In this document: positions 9,514-18,251 of the stretch, one piece after another
Numbering within the stretch: the first letter of the stretch is position 1
Layout of the letters: the number at the start of each line of letters is the position of its first letter
NCBI RefSeq assembly: GCF_022829635.1
Contig: NZ_JAKSYO010000079.1
Coordinates: 1-64,000, forward strand
Reading direction: 5' to 3'
DNA: 64,000 nucleotides
Origin: Methylobacterium sp. E-066
GTDB lineage: Bacteria; Pseudomonadota; Alphaproteobacteria; Rhizobiales; Beijerinckiaceae
The notes under the pieces: generated by a model
The model's database searches: none
What the model was told of the DNA's origin: nothing
Seen by the model: only the letters and a program-made list of their open reading frames with translations
Position numbers and translations under genes: made by a program

Positions 9514-10457
9514 GTGCCCTCCATTCGGCCGATCCCGGCCATCGCCTTCTTGAGCGCCAGGAGCTTGCGGTCGCGCTCGCGGAACAGCGCCGCGGGCTCG
9601 CGCCCGCCCCAGTCGAAATAGCCGCGCCCCGCCATCACCCCGGTCCGGCCCTCGGCGCAGAGGGCATCCAGGGTCTCCGACCGGGTCCGGGGCGGGGGCG
9701 GTGTGTAGCTGCCGTTCGCCAGGGCGCGCCGGGTCAGGTCCAGCCCGGTGAAATCCGCCTTGGCGAGGTGGCCGAGGATCGGGATGCGCAACGACAGGCC
9801 GTAGATGATCGCGTCGTCGATCTCGCGCGGCTCGGCGATGCCCTCGTCGAGCAGTCGGAACACCTCGGCGCTGATCGCCGACTGGATCCGGTTGGCGATG
9901 TAGCCGGGGATGAAGCGCTTGAGCACGATCGGCACCTGCCCGAGGCCGAGCACCAGGTCGCGCATCGCCGCGACCACGGCCGGATCCGTGCCGGGGCCCG
10001 GCACCACGTCGACGAGGTCGACGATGTAGGGCGGCGTGTACCAGTGCATCACCAGCGCCCGCGCCTGGCGAGCCTGCGGGATCAGCGGGAAGACATCGAG
10101 GTAGCTGGTGTTGCTGGCCAGAATCGCATCGGCGGCGCAGAGCCGGTCCAGCTCGGCGAACAGGGCCCGCTTGGCTTCCGGATTCTCTGTGATCGCCTCG
10201 ATGACCAGACCGGCGCCCGCCACCGCCGGCTCCAGTTCGGCCTCGACGCGGACGGCCCGGGCGAGCCGTGCGGCGTCCCACCCGTCCGGGGCGGCGCCTT
10301 CCTCCTGCAGGGTCGCCAGCGCCGATTCCATGAGACCCGGCACCCGCGCGCGGGTCTCCGCATCCGTGTCGGTGATCCGCACGCCGTGCCCGTGGAGCGC
10401 CAGCACCAGGGCGATGCCGTGGCCCATCAGGCCGCCGCCGACGATCGCGATTTCCAT
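9510..10457 (-). CDS. 3-hydroxyacyl-CoA / carnitine-type dehydrogenase
   Basis: 315 residues. N-terminal Rossmann domain with GGGLMGHGIA (residues 8-17) and the family EAITENPEAKRALFAELD and ASNTSYL segments. The C-terminal helical domain has RFIPGYIANRIQSAISAEVFRLLDEG. It resembles single-domain 3-hydroxyacyl-CoA dehydrogenases including L-carnitine dehydrogenase and L-gulonate 3-dehydrogenase, which oxidise a 3-hydroxyl with NAD. Beside a BKACE gene, a free beta-hydroxy acid substrate is as likely as a CoA ester (inference). The start at 10457 begins directly with the nucleotide-binding strand. It overlaps the SDR by four bases. Confidence 0.86.
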   Translation of the reverse strand: MEIAIVGGGLMGHGIALVLALHGHGVRITDTDAETRARVPGLMESALATLQEEGAAPDGWDAARLARAVRVEAELEPAVAGAGLVIEAITENPEAKRALFAELDRLCAADAILASNTSYLDVFPLIPQARQARALVMHWYTPPYIVDLVDVVPGPGTDPAVVAAMRDLVLGLGQVPIVLKRFIPGYIANRIQSAISAEVFRLLDEGIAEPREIDDAIIYGLSLRIPILGHLAKADFTGLDLTRRALANGSYTPPPPRTRSETLDALCAEGRTGVMAGRGYFDWGGREPAALFRERDRKLLALKKAMAGIGRMEGT

Positions 10458-10500
10458 GATGCTGCGCGCTCCGTTCTCTTGATCCGGTCTCCCACCCACC

Positions 10501-10624
10501 CCCTCATCCTGAGGTGCCCGGCGATCGAAGATCGCTGGGCCTCGAAGGAGGCCTCCAGGGATCGCGCGGCTGGCTGGAGGGCTCCTTCGAGGGCTCCGCT
10601 GCGCTCCGGCACCCCAGGATGCGG
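10501..10624. repeat. palindromic repeat A, copy 1
   Basis: About 124 bases. Outer arms CCTCATCCTGAGGTGCC and a degenerate GGCACCCCAGGATG; inner arms CTCGAAGGAGGCCTCCAG and CTGGAGGGCTCCTTCGAG. Lies between the cyclase-like gene and the dehydrogenase. It belongs to a seven-copy family here (also near 14.2, 16.9, 37.0, 44.1, 56.6 and 63.9 kb). Confidence 0.88.
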
Positions 10625-10662
10625 TCGAGATTGGGGCTGAACCGATCCATCGTATCGCTCTC

Positions 10663-11688
10663 TCAGACCGTCGCGATCGGCGTCGTCGGGGAGCCGACCG
10701 CGCCGGGCAGGCGCAGCGGCGGCGCGGTGAGCAGGAAGCGGTTGCGCCCATGGGCGCGCAGCCAGTCGGCCAGCGGCGTCAGGTGCCACAGCTCGCCGAG
10801 ATTGACCCCGAGCTTGAACAGACAGTGCTCGTGGAGCGGCAGGGTCGCGCAGCAGGCCGGCCCCGCCCCGGCCGGATAGGCCTCGACCGCGTAGTTGTCG
10901 GCGATCAGCGCGCACAACCCTGAGCGGGTGATCCAGTCGAGCAGCTGCGGGTCCCGGCCGTCGAGGCCGGCGCAGAGGTTGTGGACCTGTTTCGGATCGG
11001 GGTTGCCGCCCATGGCGATCAGCCGCTCGGCGAAGCCCGTATGCAGGCAGACCATGTCGCCGGGCTCGATCACGACGCCGTCGGCCTCGAGGATCCGGGC
11101 GAGCTGATCGTAGCCGACTTTGGTCTTGGCATCGCCGAGATGGGCGCGCAGGTCGATCATCACGGCTCGGCCCTGCATGCCGACCTCGGCGAGGCGCTCG
11201 ATCCCGAGCTTTTTGGCCCGGGACGGCTGGTCGGCCGCCTCGGGGGTGCTCGGCCCGACGATGTCCCGGCCGCCGCGAAAACCGTTGTAGAAGGTCGGCG
11301 CCGCGCCCGCGCCGTCCGCGTCGAACAGCGAGCCGACATGGGCGAGCGAATCCCACTGCGTCGAGTATTGCAGGTGGATCAGCGCGCGGTCGTCGCAGAT
11401 CACGTCGGTGGCGCCGTCGACCTCCTCGCAGACCGGGAAGTTCATGTTCGGCCGGCCGTTGGCCCGCCGGGTCGGGGTGATCTGCGGCGGGTGGCGGCGC
11501 GGGTTGAGGACGTTGCCGCCGGGCAGGTCCAAGGGCAGGCTGAGGCAGAAGGTCAGGCCCTCCCGCACCTCGGCGACGCCCTGGCGGACCTTCTCGGGGG
11601 TCAGGAGGTTCAGGCGCCCAAGCTCGTCGTCGGGGCCGAAATCCCCCCAGGTCGAGCCCGCGGGGCGCCGGGTCCAGCGCAGGCTCAT
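10663..11688 (-). CDS. cyclase family protein (kynurenine formamidase-like hydrolase)
   Basis: 341 residues, the longer type of Cyclase family (PF04199). These are metal-dependent amidases or hydrolases related to bacterial kynurenine formamidase and isatin hydrolase. Family-like stretches are GDFGPDDELGRLNLLTPEKV, LDLPGGNVLNPRRHPP, QWDSLAHVGSLF (the metal-binding region, where the family has H-x-G-T-H) and GDMVCLHTGF. It is upstream of and co-oriented with the 3-hydroxyacyl-CoA dehydrogenase, separated by a repeat A copy, and divergent from the ABC importer. It may hydrolyse an amide or lactone feeding the catabolic route; the substrate is unknown. Confidence 0.82.
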   Translation of the reverse strand: MSLRWTRRPAGSTWGDFGPDDELGRLNLLTPEKVRQGVAEVREGLTFCLSLPLDLPGGNVLNPRRHPPQITPTRRANGRPNMNFPVCEEVDGATDVICDDRALIHLQYSTQWDSLAHVGSLFDADGAGAAPTFYNGFRGGRDIVGPSTPEAADQPSRAKKLGIERLAEVGMQGRAVMIDLRAHLGDAKTKVGYDQLARILEADGVVIEPGDMVCLHTGFAERLIAMGGNPDPKQVHNLCAGLDGRDPQLLDWITRSGLCALIADNYAVEAYPAGAGPACCATLPLHEHCLFKLGVNLGELWHLTPLADWLRAHGRNRFLLTAPPLRLPGAVGSPTTPIATV

Positions 11689-12006
11689 GGGCGCGTCCCC
11701 CGCGCCGACAGCACGGGTCGATCCGCCGGAATCCGGGGCCGCGGTCCGGGGCGAGCCCCGGCCGCGGCCGAGCGTGCGTTCCTCACCTGTCCGTCGCCCT
11801 TCTTCGAGGCCGTCGGGCCCCGCATTTCGCGGAGCCGCCCCGAGCCTAGGCCGGTGCGGTGCGAGTCGATACCCCGTGCGGAAAACGACTTGGCCGAAAC
11901 GTCACCGGCCGGTCCCGGCGCGCCCCTTGTGATCCGGCTTGGCGCGGATACAGTCTCTCCCAAGCCCGCGAATAAAAAATTCGGGCGCTGGGATGAGGAA
12001 TCGCCG
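11689..12006. other. divergent intergenic region, cyclase gene / ABC importer
   Basis: 318 bases between two divergent operons, so both promoters should be here. Near the importer end is a conspicuous AT-rich stretch (GCGAATAAAAAATTCG, about 11,967-11,982) that could be a regulator site or -10 region. I see no confident -35/-10 pair and no small gene. Confidence 0.45.
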
Positions 12007-13266
12007 ATGTCCGAGACCACGCGCGTCGTCGCTCGGCGTGCCCCGCTTCGGCGCACGCTGCCTGTGCTGCTCGCGGCGGGGTTGGTCCTCTCGGGACAGG
12101 CGCGCGCCGCCGACCCGATCAAGGTCGGGGTGATCGCCGAGGCGCAGTCGGTGGCCGGCGCCTCGATCCCGCAGGCGGTCCAGCTCGCGGCCGACGAGAT
12201 CAATGCCAAGGGCGGCGTCGACGGGCGCCTGATCCAGGTCGTCACCTACGACGACAAGAGTTCCGCTTCGGATGCCGTCCGGGCGTTCCAGCGGGCGGTC
12301 AGCGAGGACAAGGTCAACCTCGTCATCGCCAGCTACATCTCCGAGGTGGTGCTGGCGCTGATGCCCTGGGCGGCCCGGCTCAAGACCCCGATGATCACCC
12401 CCGGGGCGGCCTCCAACGAGATCAGCGTCGCCGTCCACAAGGACTACGCGCGCAACAAGTACGTCTTCCACGGCTACCTGACCTCGCACGCCCTGGCGCA
12501 GGCGGTCTGCGACTCGGCCAAGGATGCCCTGGTCGGGCTGCTGAAGGCCAAGACCGCGGCGATCATGAGCGAGGACGCGGCCTGGACCCGGCCGCTCGAC
12601 GCCGCCTACGAGGAGTGCCTGCCGAAATCCGGCCTGAAGATCGTGGAGCATGTCCGGTTCTCGCCGGATACCGGCGACTTCACCCCGATCTACAACAAGA
12701 TCGAGGCGGCCAAGCCTGACCTGATCGTCACCGGCATCGCCCATGTCGGTGTGCAGCCGACCGTGCAGTGGCAGAACCAGCAGGTGCCGATCGCCATGAC
12801 CGGGATCAGCGGCCAGGCGACCTCCTCGACCTTCTGGGCCAACACCAATGGCGGCACGCAGGGCGTGTTGTTCGACAGCGTCGCGCTGCCCGGTGTGGCG
12901 CTCACCGACAAGACCATCCCGTTCGCCGAGGCCTTCACCAAGCGCTTCGGCGGCGCGCCGTCCTATGCCGGCTACATGGCCTACGACGCGATGCATTACA
13001 GCGCGGAGGCGATCAAACGGGCCGGATCCACGGAAGCCGACAAGCTCGTGGACGCCCTGGAGAAGACCGACTGGGTCGGCACCGTCGGACGCCTGCAGTT
13101 CTACGGCCGGGACGAGACCTTCACCCACTCGATCAAGTACGGCCCGGGCCTGATGACCAGCGTCCTCGGCCAGTGGCAGAACGGCAAGCAGGTCGCGATC
13201 TGGCCCTCCGAGGTGGCCAACGGCAAGCTGGTCCTGCCGCCCGCGGTCAAGCCGGCGGTCCAGTAA
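12007..13266 (+). CDS. ABC transporter substrate-binding protein (LivK-like)
   Basis: 419 residues. An arginine-rich n-region (VVARRAPLRR) and hydrophobic core end near residue 36 (GQARAADPIKVGV), a long but normal Sec signal. The mature part has the Peripla_BP_6 pattern: VGVIAEAQSVAGASIPQAVQLAADEINAKGG, VTYDDKSSASDAVRAFQRAV, ITPGAASNEIS. It is the first gene of a complete importer operon (permeases at 13,291 and 14,378, fused ATPase at 15,295). It probably binds an amino acid or carboxylate. Start at 12007 chosen because the signal peptide begins there; the frame is open far upstream. Confidence 0.9.
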   Translation: MSETTRVVARRAPLRRTLPVLLAAGLVLSGQARAADPIKVGVIAEAQSVAGASIPQAVQLAADEINAKGGVDGRLIQVVTYDDKSSASDAVRAFQRAVSEDKVNLVIASYISEVVLALMPWAARLKTPMITPGAASNEISVAVHKDYARNKYVFHGYLTSHALAQAVCDSAKDALVGLLKAKTAAIMSEDAAWTRPLDAAYEECLPKSGLKIVEHVRFSPDTGDFTPIYNKIEAAKPDLIVTGIAHVGVQPTVQWQNQQVPIAMTGISGQATSSTFWANTNGGTQGVLFDSVALPGVALTDKTIPFAEAFTKRFGGAPSYAGYMAYDAMHYSAEAIKRAGSTEADKLVDALEKTDWVGTVGRLQFYGRDETFTHSIKYGPGLMTSVLGQWQNGKQVAIWPSEVANGKLVLPPAVKPAVQ

Positions 13267-13290
13267 TCGCGACGCGAGAGTCCCAAAACA

Positions 13291-14166
13291 ATGATCGGGC
13301 TCCAGATCCTCGTCGACGGCTTCGCGATCTCGGCGCTCTACGCGCTCGGCGCGATGGGCTTCACCCTGATCTTCGGCGTCTCCGGCGTGCTCAACCTCTC
13401 GCACGGCGCGCTGATGGTGATGGCCGCGGTCGCCGCCTGGGCGGCCTCGTCCCAGTTCGGCCTCGGCTCCTACGCGGGCGCCGGGATCGGCATCCTGTGC
13501 GGCCTGGCCGCCGCCCTGGTGACCTATTTCGCGATCGTCGCCCCGATCGAGCGCAGCAAGGCGATCCCGCGCGAGGAAAAAGAGATTTTCGTGCTCACCG
13601 GCACCCTGCTCTGGGGGATCATGATCCAGGAGCTGGTGGCCTACTTCTTCACCGACAACCCGAAGACGGTGCTGCCGATCGTCGAGGGCGTGATCGAGAT
13701 CGCCGGGGTGCGCACTCCGAAGAACGAGATCTTCACCGCGGTGATCTGCTGGATCGTGATCGGGCTGCTGTGGGTGTTCGTGAACAAGGCGCGGGCCGGC
13801 AAGGTCCTGCTCGCCGCCTCCATGAACCCCCGCGGGGTCACGCTGCTCGGCCACGACATGGCCCGGATCTACGTCGCGGTCTGGGCGATCTACGGCCTGC
13901 TCGCCGGCATCGCCGGGGTGCTGCTCGGGATGTTTTTGGGGGTCTCGTCCTACTCGGTGGGGCCGCTCACCGCGAGCGCCTTCTCGATCGTGGTGCTGGG
14001 GGGCTTGGGCAGCGTCACCGGCTCGCTGATCGCGGCCTACGTGGTCGGCTATCTCGAGACCGCCACCGCCTACCTGATCTCTCCGGCCTACCGGGTGATT
14101 CCGGCGCTGCTGCTGCTCGTGGCGGTGATGTACCTGCGCCCGCAGGGCCTGCTGGGGCGGCGGTGA
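13291..14166 (+). CDS. branched-chain amino acid-type ABC permease (LivH-like)
   Basis: 291 residues, a multi-helix inner-membrane permease of the LivH/BPD_transp_2 family. It begins ILVDGFAISALYALGAMGFTLIFGVSGVLNLSHGALMVM, the typical N-terminus with the NLSHGA motif, and ends VMYLRPQGLLGRR, also typical. It starts 24 bases after the binding-protein stop. It partners with the LivM-like permease at 14,378, although a repeat A copy lies between them. Confidence 0.92.
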   Translation: MIGLQILVDGFAISALYALGAMGFTLIFGVSGVLNLSHGALMVMAAVAAWAASSQFGLGSYAGAGIGILCGLAAALVTYFAIVAPIERSKAIPREEKEIFVLTGTLLWGIMIQELVAYFFTDNPKTVLPIVEGVIEIAGVRTPKNEIFTAVICWIVIGLLWVFVNKARAGKVLLAASMNPRGVTLLGHDMARIYVAVWAIYGLLAGIAGVLLGMFLGVSSYSVGPLTASAFSIVVLGGLGSVTGSLIAAYVVGYLETATAYLISPAYRVIPALLLLVAVMYLRPQGLLGRR

Positions 14167-14200
14167 TGGTTTTTTCCACCCCGCAGGTCCCCAACCCGCG

Positions 14201-14315
14201 CCCTCATCCTGAGGTGCCGAAGCGCAGCGGAGGCCTCGAAGGAGCCCTCCCGCCGGCCACGCGATCCCTGGAGCCCTCCTTCGAGGCCGCTGACGCGGCA
14301 TCTCCGGATGAGGGG
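14201..14315. repeat. palindromic repeat A, copy 2
   Basis: About 115 bases: CCTCATCCTGAGGTGCC arm at the left, GGCATCTCCGGATGAGG at the right (partly degenerated), and the GGAGCCCTCC/GGAGCCCTCCTTCGAGG inner arms. It sits in the 212-base gap between the two permease genes of one operon, so it is presumably transcribed. Confidence 0.87.
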
Positions 14316-14377
14316 TTTGGATGGGATGGGTCTCGGCGCCGGGTGAGGCCGGTTGGTTCACTGGCGAGGCAGGCCCC

Positions 14378-15298
14378 ATGAAGCTCCTCACCGCTCCGGG
14401 CTTCTGGGTCGCGCTCCTGGCGCTTGCCCTGGCCGCGTTCCTGCCCTGGTGGGTCTCCGGCTACATCCTCGGGCTCCTGACCATCGCGTATTATTTCGGC
14501 GTCTTCGCCATGGCCTGGGACCTGCTGTTCGGCTTTGCCGGGGAGGTCAATTTCGGCCCGACCTTCCTGATCGGGCTCGGGGCCTACGGCGCCGGGATCC
14601 TTAACAACCGCTACGAAGTACCGATCCCCTACTGCCTGGCGGCCGGGACGGTGCTGGCGGTGGTCGGCGGGATGGCCCTGGCGCTGCCGGCCCTGAGGGT
14701 GCGGGGACCGTATTTCGGGCTGATCACCCTGGTCGCGGTGCTGCTCCTGCAGAACATGATCGTGGTGTTCTCCGGCATCACCGGCGGCGAGATCGGGCTC
14801 ACGGTGCCCGACGTGATCTCCATCGACGCCGACATCAATTACTGGATCGCGCTCGGCTTCATGGCCTTCGCCGGGCTGGTGCTCACCGCCATCGCCCGCT
14901 CGCCCGTGGGGCTGATCCTCCAGGCCGCCGGCCAGGACCCGATCGTGACCGGGGCGCTCGGCTTCAACGTCGCCAAGCACAAGCTCGCGGCCTTCGCGGT
15001 CAGCGCCGCCTTCTCGGGCCTCGCGGGCGGGCTGGTGGTCTTCTACATGGGCACCGCCTCGGTCGGGACGCTGATCGACACGGCGGTGGGCGTGCAGGTG
15101 ATCATCGCGGCGGTACTCGGCGGACGCCGGACCATCGTGGGCGCGGCCCTGGGGGCCGTGTTCCTGATCGCCGCGGGCGAGCTGCTGCGGCCGCTCGGGC
15201 CGCTCTCGACCTTCGTGGTCTCGGCGGTGGCGCTGCTCGTCATCCTGTTCGTGCCCTCGGGGCTCCTCGGCCTCGCATCCGTCCGGAGAGCACGATGA
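14378..15298 (+). CDS. branched-chain amino acid-type ABC permease (LivM-like)
   Basis: 306 residues with about nine hydrophobic segments, the LivM family form: AWDLLFGFAGEVNFGPTFLIGLGAYGAG (the family's FAGxVNFG motif), LPALRVRGPYFGLITL and the cytoplasmic loop QAAGQDPIVTGALGFNV that contacts the ATPase. The start at 14,378 gives the first membrane helix directly; an upstream alternative (14,321) reads into repeat A. It overlaps the ATPase gene by four bases (ATGA at 15,295-15,298). Confidence 0.92.
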   Translation: MKLLTAPGFWVALLALALAAFLPWWVSGYILGLLTIAYYFGVFAMAWDLLFGFAGEVNFGPTFLIGLGAYGAGILNNRYEVPIPYCLAAGTVLAVVGGMALALPALRVRGPYFGLITLVAVLLLQNMIVVFSGITGGEIGLTVPDVISIDADINYWIALGFMAFAGLVLTAIARSPVGLILQAAGQDPIVTGALGFNVAKHKLAAFAVSAAFSGLAGGLVVFYMGTASVGTLIDTAVGVQVIIAAVLGGRRTIVGAALGAVFLIAAGELLRPLGPLSTFVVSAVALLVILFVPSGLLGLASVRRAR

Positions 15299-16800
15299 CC
15301 GTCGCCGTCCGGCCAACGCCCCCGCGTACCGCGTCCCTCGCCGAGCCCTGCCTCACCGTGCGCGGCCTGACCAAGCGCTTCGGCGGCCTCGTCGCGGTCA
15401 AGGACATCGACCTCGACCTGCGGCCCGGCGAGATTTTGGGGCTGATCGGGCCGAACGGCTCGGGCAAGTCCACCGTGATGAAGCTGATCATGGGGCTGGA
15501 GCGGCCGAGCGCCGGCTCGATCCGCCTCGACGGCGCCGAGATCGGCGGGCTGCCGGCGCACCGGGTCGCCCGCTCCGGCATCGGCCTCGTGTTCCAGCAC
15601 GCCCGGCCGCTCCAGCGGCAGACCGTGCTGGAGAATATCAGCCTCGCGCTCCTGCCCGACAGCCTGATCCGCCTGGTCGCGGATCCCCACGTGGCGCGCC
15701 GCGCGAAAGAGATCGCCGAGCGCGTCGGCCTCGGCGCCGTGGCGGATCGGCGGCCCGGCACCCTGCCCTTCGCCGATCTGCGCCGGCTGGAACTCGCCAA
15801 GGCGATCGCCCGCGATCCCCGCGTGGTGCTGGTGGACGAGCCCTTCGCGGGCCTCACCGGCGGCGAGGTCGCGGCCTTCTCGGAGCTGATCCGGGGGTTT
15901 CGCGACGAGGGCAAGGCCGTGCTCCTCGTCGACCACAACGTGAAGAGCGTCGCGGCCCTCGTGGACCGGGTGTTCGCCATGTATCTCGGCGAGCGCATCG
16001 CGGAGGGCTCGGCCGAAGCCGTGATGGCCGACCCGACCGTGCGCCGGGTCTATCTCGGCGGCAGCATCGAGACCGCGGCCCGGCCCGAAGCCGCGTTCAA
16101 GCCGGATTCGCTGCTCACAGTCGAGAATGTCGACGTGCTCTACGGCAAGGCGCAGGCGCTGCGCGGGGCCGCGATCCACGTCCACGAGGGCGAATTCGTC
16201 TCGGTGGTGGGCCTCAACGGCGCCGGCAAGACCACCCTGTTCAACGCCATCTCGGGGCTGGTCCCGCATACCGGCACGATCCGGTTCGATGGCCGGGACC
16301 TCTCACGGATGAAGCCCGCCGCGATCGCCCGGGCCGGGATCGTCCAGGTGCCCGAGACCCGCGAGCTGTTCGGCGACCTCAACGTCCGCGAGAATCTCGA
16401 TCTCGGCGGCCAGCATTTCCCGAAGGCCGAGAGCGCCAAGCAGCGCGACTGGCTGTACGAGCTGTTCCCGATCCTCAAGGCCCGGGAGACCCAGACCGCC
16501 CGGACGCTGTCCGGCGGCGAGCAGCAGATGCTGACCATCGCCCGCGCCCTGATGATGCGCCCGCGCCTCCTGATCCTCGACGAGCCGACCCTGGGCCTCG
16601 CCCCGGTGATCCTAGAGCTGCTGTCGAAGGCCCTGGAGCGCCTGCGCCAGACCACGCCGATCACCGTCCTGCTCGGCGAGCAGAACGTCACCTTCGCGCT
16701 CCCCCATGCCGACCGGGTCTACGTGCTGGAACAGGCCCGCATCGTCTGGGAAGGCCCGCCGGACCGCTTCGCCGGTGAGATGGGGGCGAAGTATTTGTGA
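15295..16800 (+). CDS. fused LivG-LivF-type ABC ATPase
   Basis: 501 residues carrying two ABC ATPase domains that are normally separate LivG and LivF proteins. Domain 1 (about 20-260) has Walker A GPNGSGKST (52-60), a LivG-like C-terminal segment, and Walker B VVLVDEPFAGL. Its signature region reads LPFADLRR instead of the usual LSxGQ. Domain 2 (about 275-501) has Walker A GLNGAGKTT (306-314), a normal LSGGEQQ signature and LLILDEPTLGLAP. A linker with charged residues joins them. It energises the 12-16.8 kb importer. The degenerate first signature suggests one of the two composite ATP sites may be weak (inference). Confidence 0.92.
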   Translation: MTVAVRPTPPRTASLAEPCLTVRGLTKRFGGLVAVKDIDLDLRPGEILGLIGPNGSGKSTVMKLIMGLERPSAGSIRLDGAEIGGLPAHRVARSGIGLVFQHARPLQRQTVLENISLALLPDSLIRLVADPHVARRAKEIAERVGLGAVADRRPGTLPFADLRRLELAKAIARDPRVVLVDEPFAGLTGGEVAAFSELIRGFRDEGKAVLLVDHNVKSVAALVDRVFAMYLGERIAEGSAEAVMADPTVRRVYLGGSIETAARPEAAFKPDSLLTVENVDVLYGKAQALRGAAIHVHEGEFVSVVGLNGAGKTTLFNAISGLVPHTGTIRFDGRDLSRMKPAAIARAGIVQVPETRELFGDLNVRENLDLGGQHFPKAESAKQRDWLYELFPILKARETQTARTLSGGEQQMLTIARALMMRPRLLILDEPTLGLAPVILELLSKALERLRQTTPITVLLGEQNVTFALPHADRVYVLEQARIVWEGPPDRFAGEMGAKYL

Positions 16801-16824
16801 TCGCTTCCGCGCATCCCACCCCTC

Positions 16825-16950
16825 CCCTCATCCTGAGGTGGCGAAGCGCAGCGTAGCCCTCGAAGGAGGCCTCCAGGGATCGCGAGCGGGCTGGAGGGCT
16901 CCTTCGAGGCCCGGCGATCTGCGATCGCCGGGCACCTCAGGATGAGGGGG
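16825..16950. repeat. palindromic repeat A, copy 3
   Basis: About 126 bases, one of the best-preserved copies: CCTCATCCTGAGGTGGC at the left, GGGCACCTCAGGATGAGG at the right, and the CTCGAAGGAGGCCTCCAG inner arm. The central tip carries GGCGATCTGCGATCGCC. It fills the gap between the ATPase gene and the acyl-CoA dehydrogenase gene and ends where that reading frame first opens. Confidence 0.9.
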
Positions 16951-17015
16951 TGGGTTGGACTGACGAGGTCATCGAGGCGGCGCATCCGGCGCTGGACCTG
17001 AGCGGAGCGGACGCC

Positions 17016-18251
17016 GTGGATTTCAATCTCTCCCCATCCCAGACGCACTGGCTGACCCGCGTGCGCGCCTTCATCGCCGACGCGATCCTGCCGGCCGCTG
17101 CTGCTGTGGCGGCCGAGCGGGCGGCGAGCCGCGAACCCTCGCCCACGATGGAACGGCTGAAGGACAAGGCCCGCGGGGAAGGGCTCTGGAACCTGTTCCT
17201 GCCGCCCTCCCCCGAGCACGACACGGATGACGACCGCGGCGCCGGCCTGACCAATCTCGATTACGCGCTGTGCGCCGAGGCGATGGGCAAGGTCGGGATC
17301 GCGTCGGAATGCTTCAACTGCGCGGCGCCCGATACCGGCAACATGGAGGTGCTGCATCGCTACGGCAACCCGGCCCAGAAGGCGGCGTGGCTTCGGCCGC
17401 TGATGGCCGGGGAAATCCGTTCGGCCTTCCTGATGACCGAGCCGGATGTGGCCTCCTCGGACGCCACCAACATCGAGACCGCGATCCGCCGGGACGGCGA
17501 CCATTACGTCATCGACGGGCGCAAATGGTGGTCCACCGGGGTCGGCGATCCGCGCTGCAAGATCGCGATCCTGATGGGCAAGACCGATCCGGACGCCCCC
17601 CGGCACCGGCAGCAATCGCAGATCCTGGTGCCGATGGATGCACCCGGCCTGCGGGTCGAGCGCCTGCTGCCGGTGTTCGGATACGAGGACGCGCCCAAGG
17701 GCCACGGCGAGGTGGTGCTGGAGAACGTCCGCGTCCCGGCCGAGAACCTGATCCTCGGCGAGGGGTGCGGCTTCGAGATCGCGCAGGGGCGGCTCGGGCC
17801 GGGGCGAATCCACCATTGCATGCGCACCATCGGGGTCGCCGAGGCGGCGCTCGAGGCCATGGCCCGGCGCCTGGTCTCGCGGGTCGCCTTCGGCAAGCGC
17901 ATCAGCGAGCAATCCGTCTGGGAGCAGCGGGTCGCCGAGGCGCGGATCGACATCGAGATGACCCGGCTGCTCTGTCTCAAGGCGGCCGACATGATGGACA
18001 AGGTCGGTGCCAAGGGCGCCAAGCTCGAGATCGCGATGATCAAGGTCGCCGCCCCGCGGATCGCCCTCAAGGTGATCGACGACGCGATCCAGGCCCATGG
18101 CGGCGCCGGCGTGTCCGAGGATTTCGGACTGGCCAAGATGTACGCCCATATCCGCACCCTGCGGCTGGCCGACGGGCCGGACGAGGTGCACAACCGCTCC
18201 ATCGCCCGGCTCGAATTCGGGCGCTACACCAATGCCCGGGAGGGTGCATGA
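17016..18251 (+). CDS. acyl-CoA dehydrogenase family protein (ACAD10/11-like, LvaC-like)
   Basis: About 411 residues from the GTG at 17,016. FAD-dependent acyl-CoA dehydrogenase fold: N-terminal helices ([14 protein letters not shown]), [45 protein letters not shown] (substrate/FAD region), DGRKWWSTG, and the C-terminal [34 protein letters not shown]. These match the ACAD10/ACAD11 branch, where the enzyme works with an APH-like kinase on 4-hydroxyacyl-CoAs; that kinase gene follows with an ATGA overlap. I prefer GTG 17,016 because family members start close to the DFxLS motif. A GTG at 16,950 inside repeat A adds 22 unconserved residues. Confidence 0.86.
   Translation: MDFNLSPSQTHWLTRVRAFIADAILPAAAAVAAERAASREPSPTMERLKDKARGEGLWNLFLPPSPEHDTDDDRGAGLTNLDYALCAEAMGKVGIASECFNCAAPDTGNMEVLHRYGNPAQKAAWLRPLMAGEIRSAFLMTEPDVASSDATNIETAIRRDGDHYVIDGRKWWSTGVGDPRCKIAILMGKTDPDAPRHRQQSQILVPMDAPGLRVERLLPVFGYEDAPKGHGEVVLENVRVPAENLILGEGCGFEIAQGRLGPGRIHHCMRTIGVAEAALEAMARRLVSRVAFGKRISEQSVWEQRVAEARIDIEMTRLLCLKAADMMDKVGAKGAKLEIAMIKVAAPRIALKVIDDAIQAHGGAGVSEDFGLAKMYAHIRTLRLADGPDEVHNRSIARLEFGRYTNAREGA

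Noticed and set aside
13641..13859. Short minus-strand frame inside the LivH-like gene
   Set aside because: Wholly inside a clear permease gene and without any family likeness.
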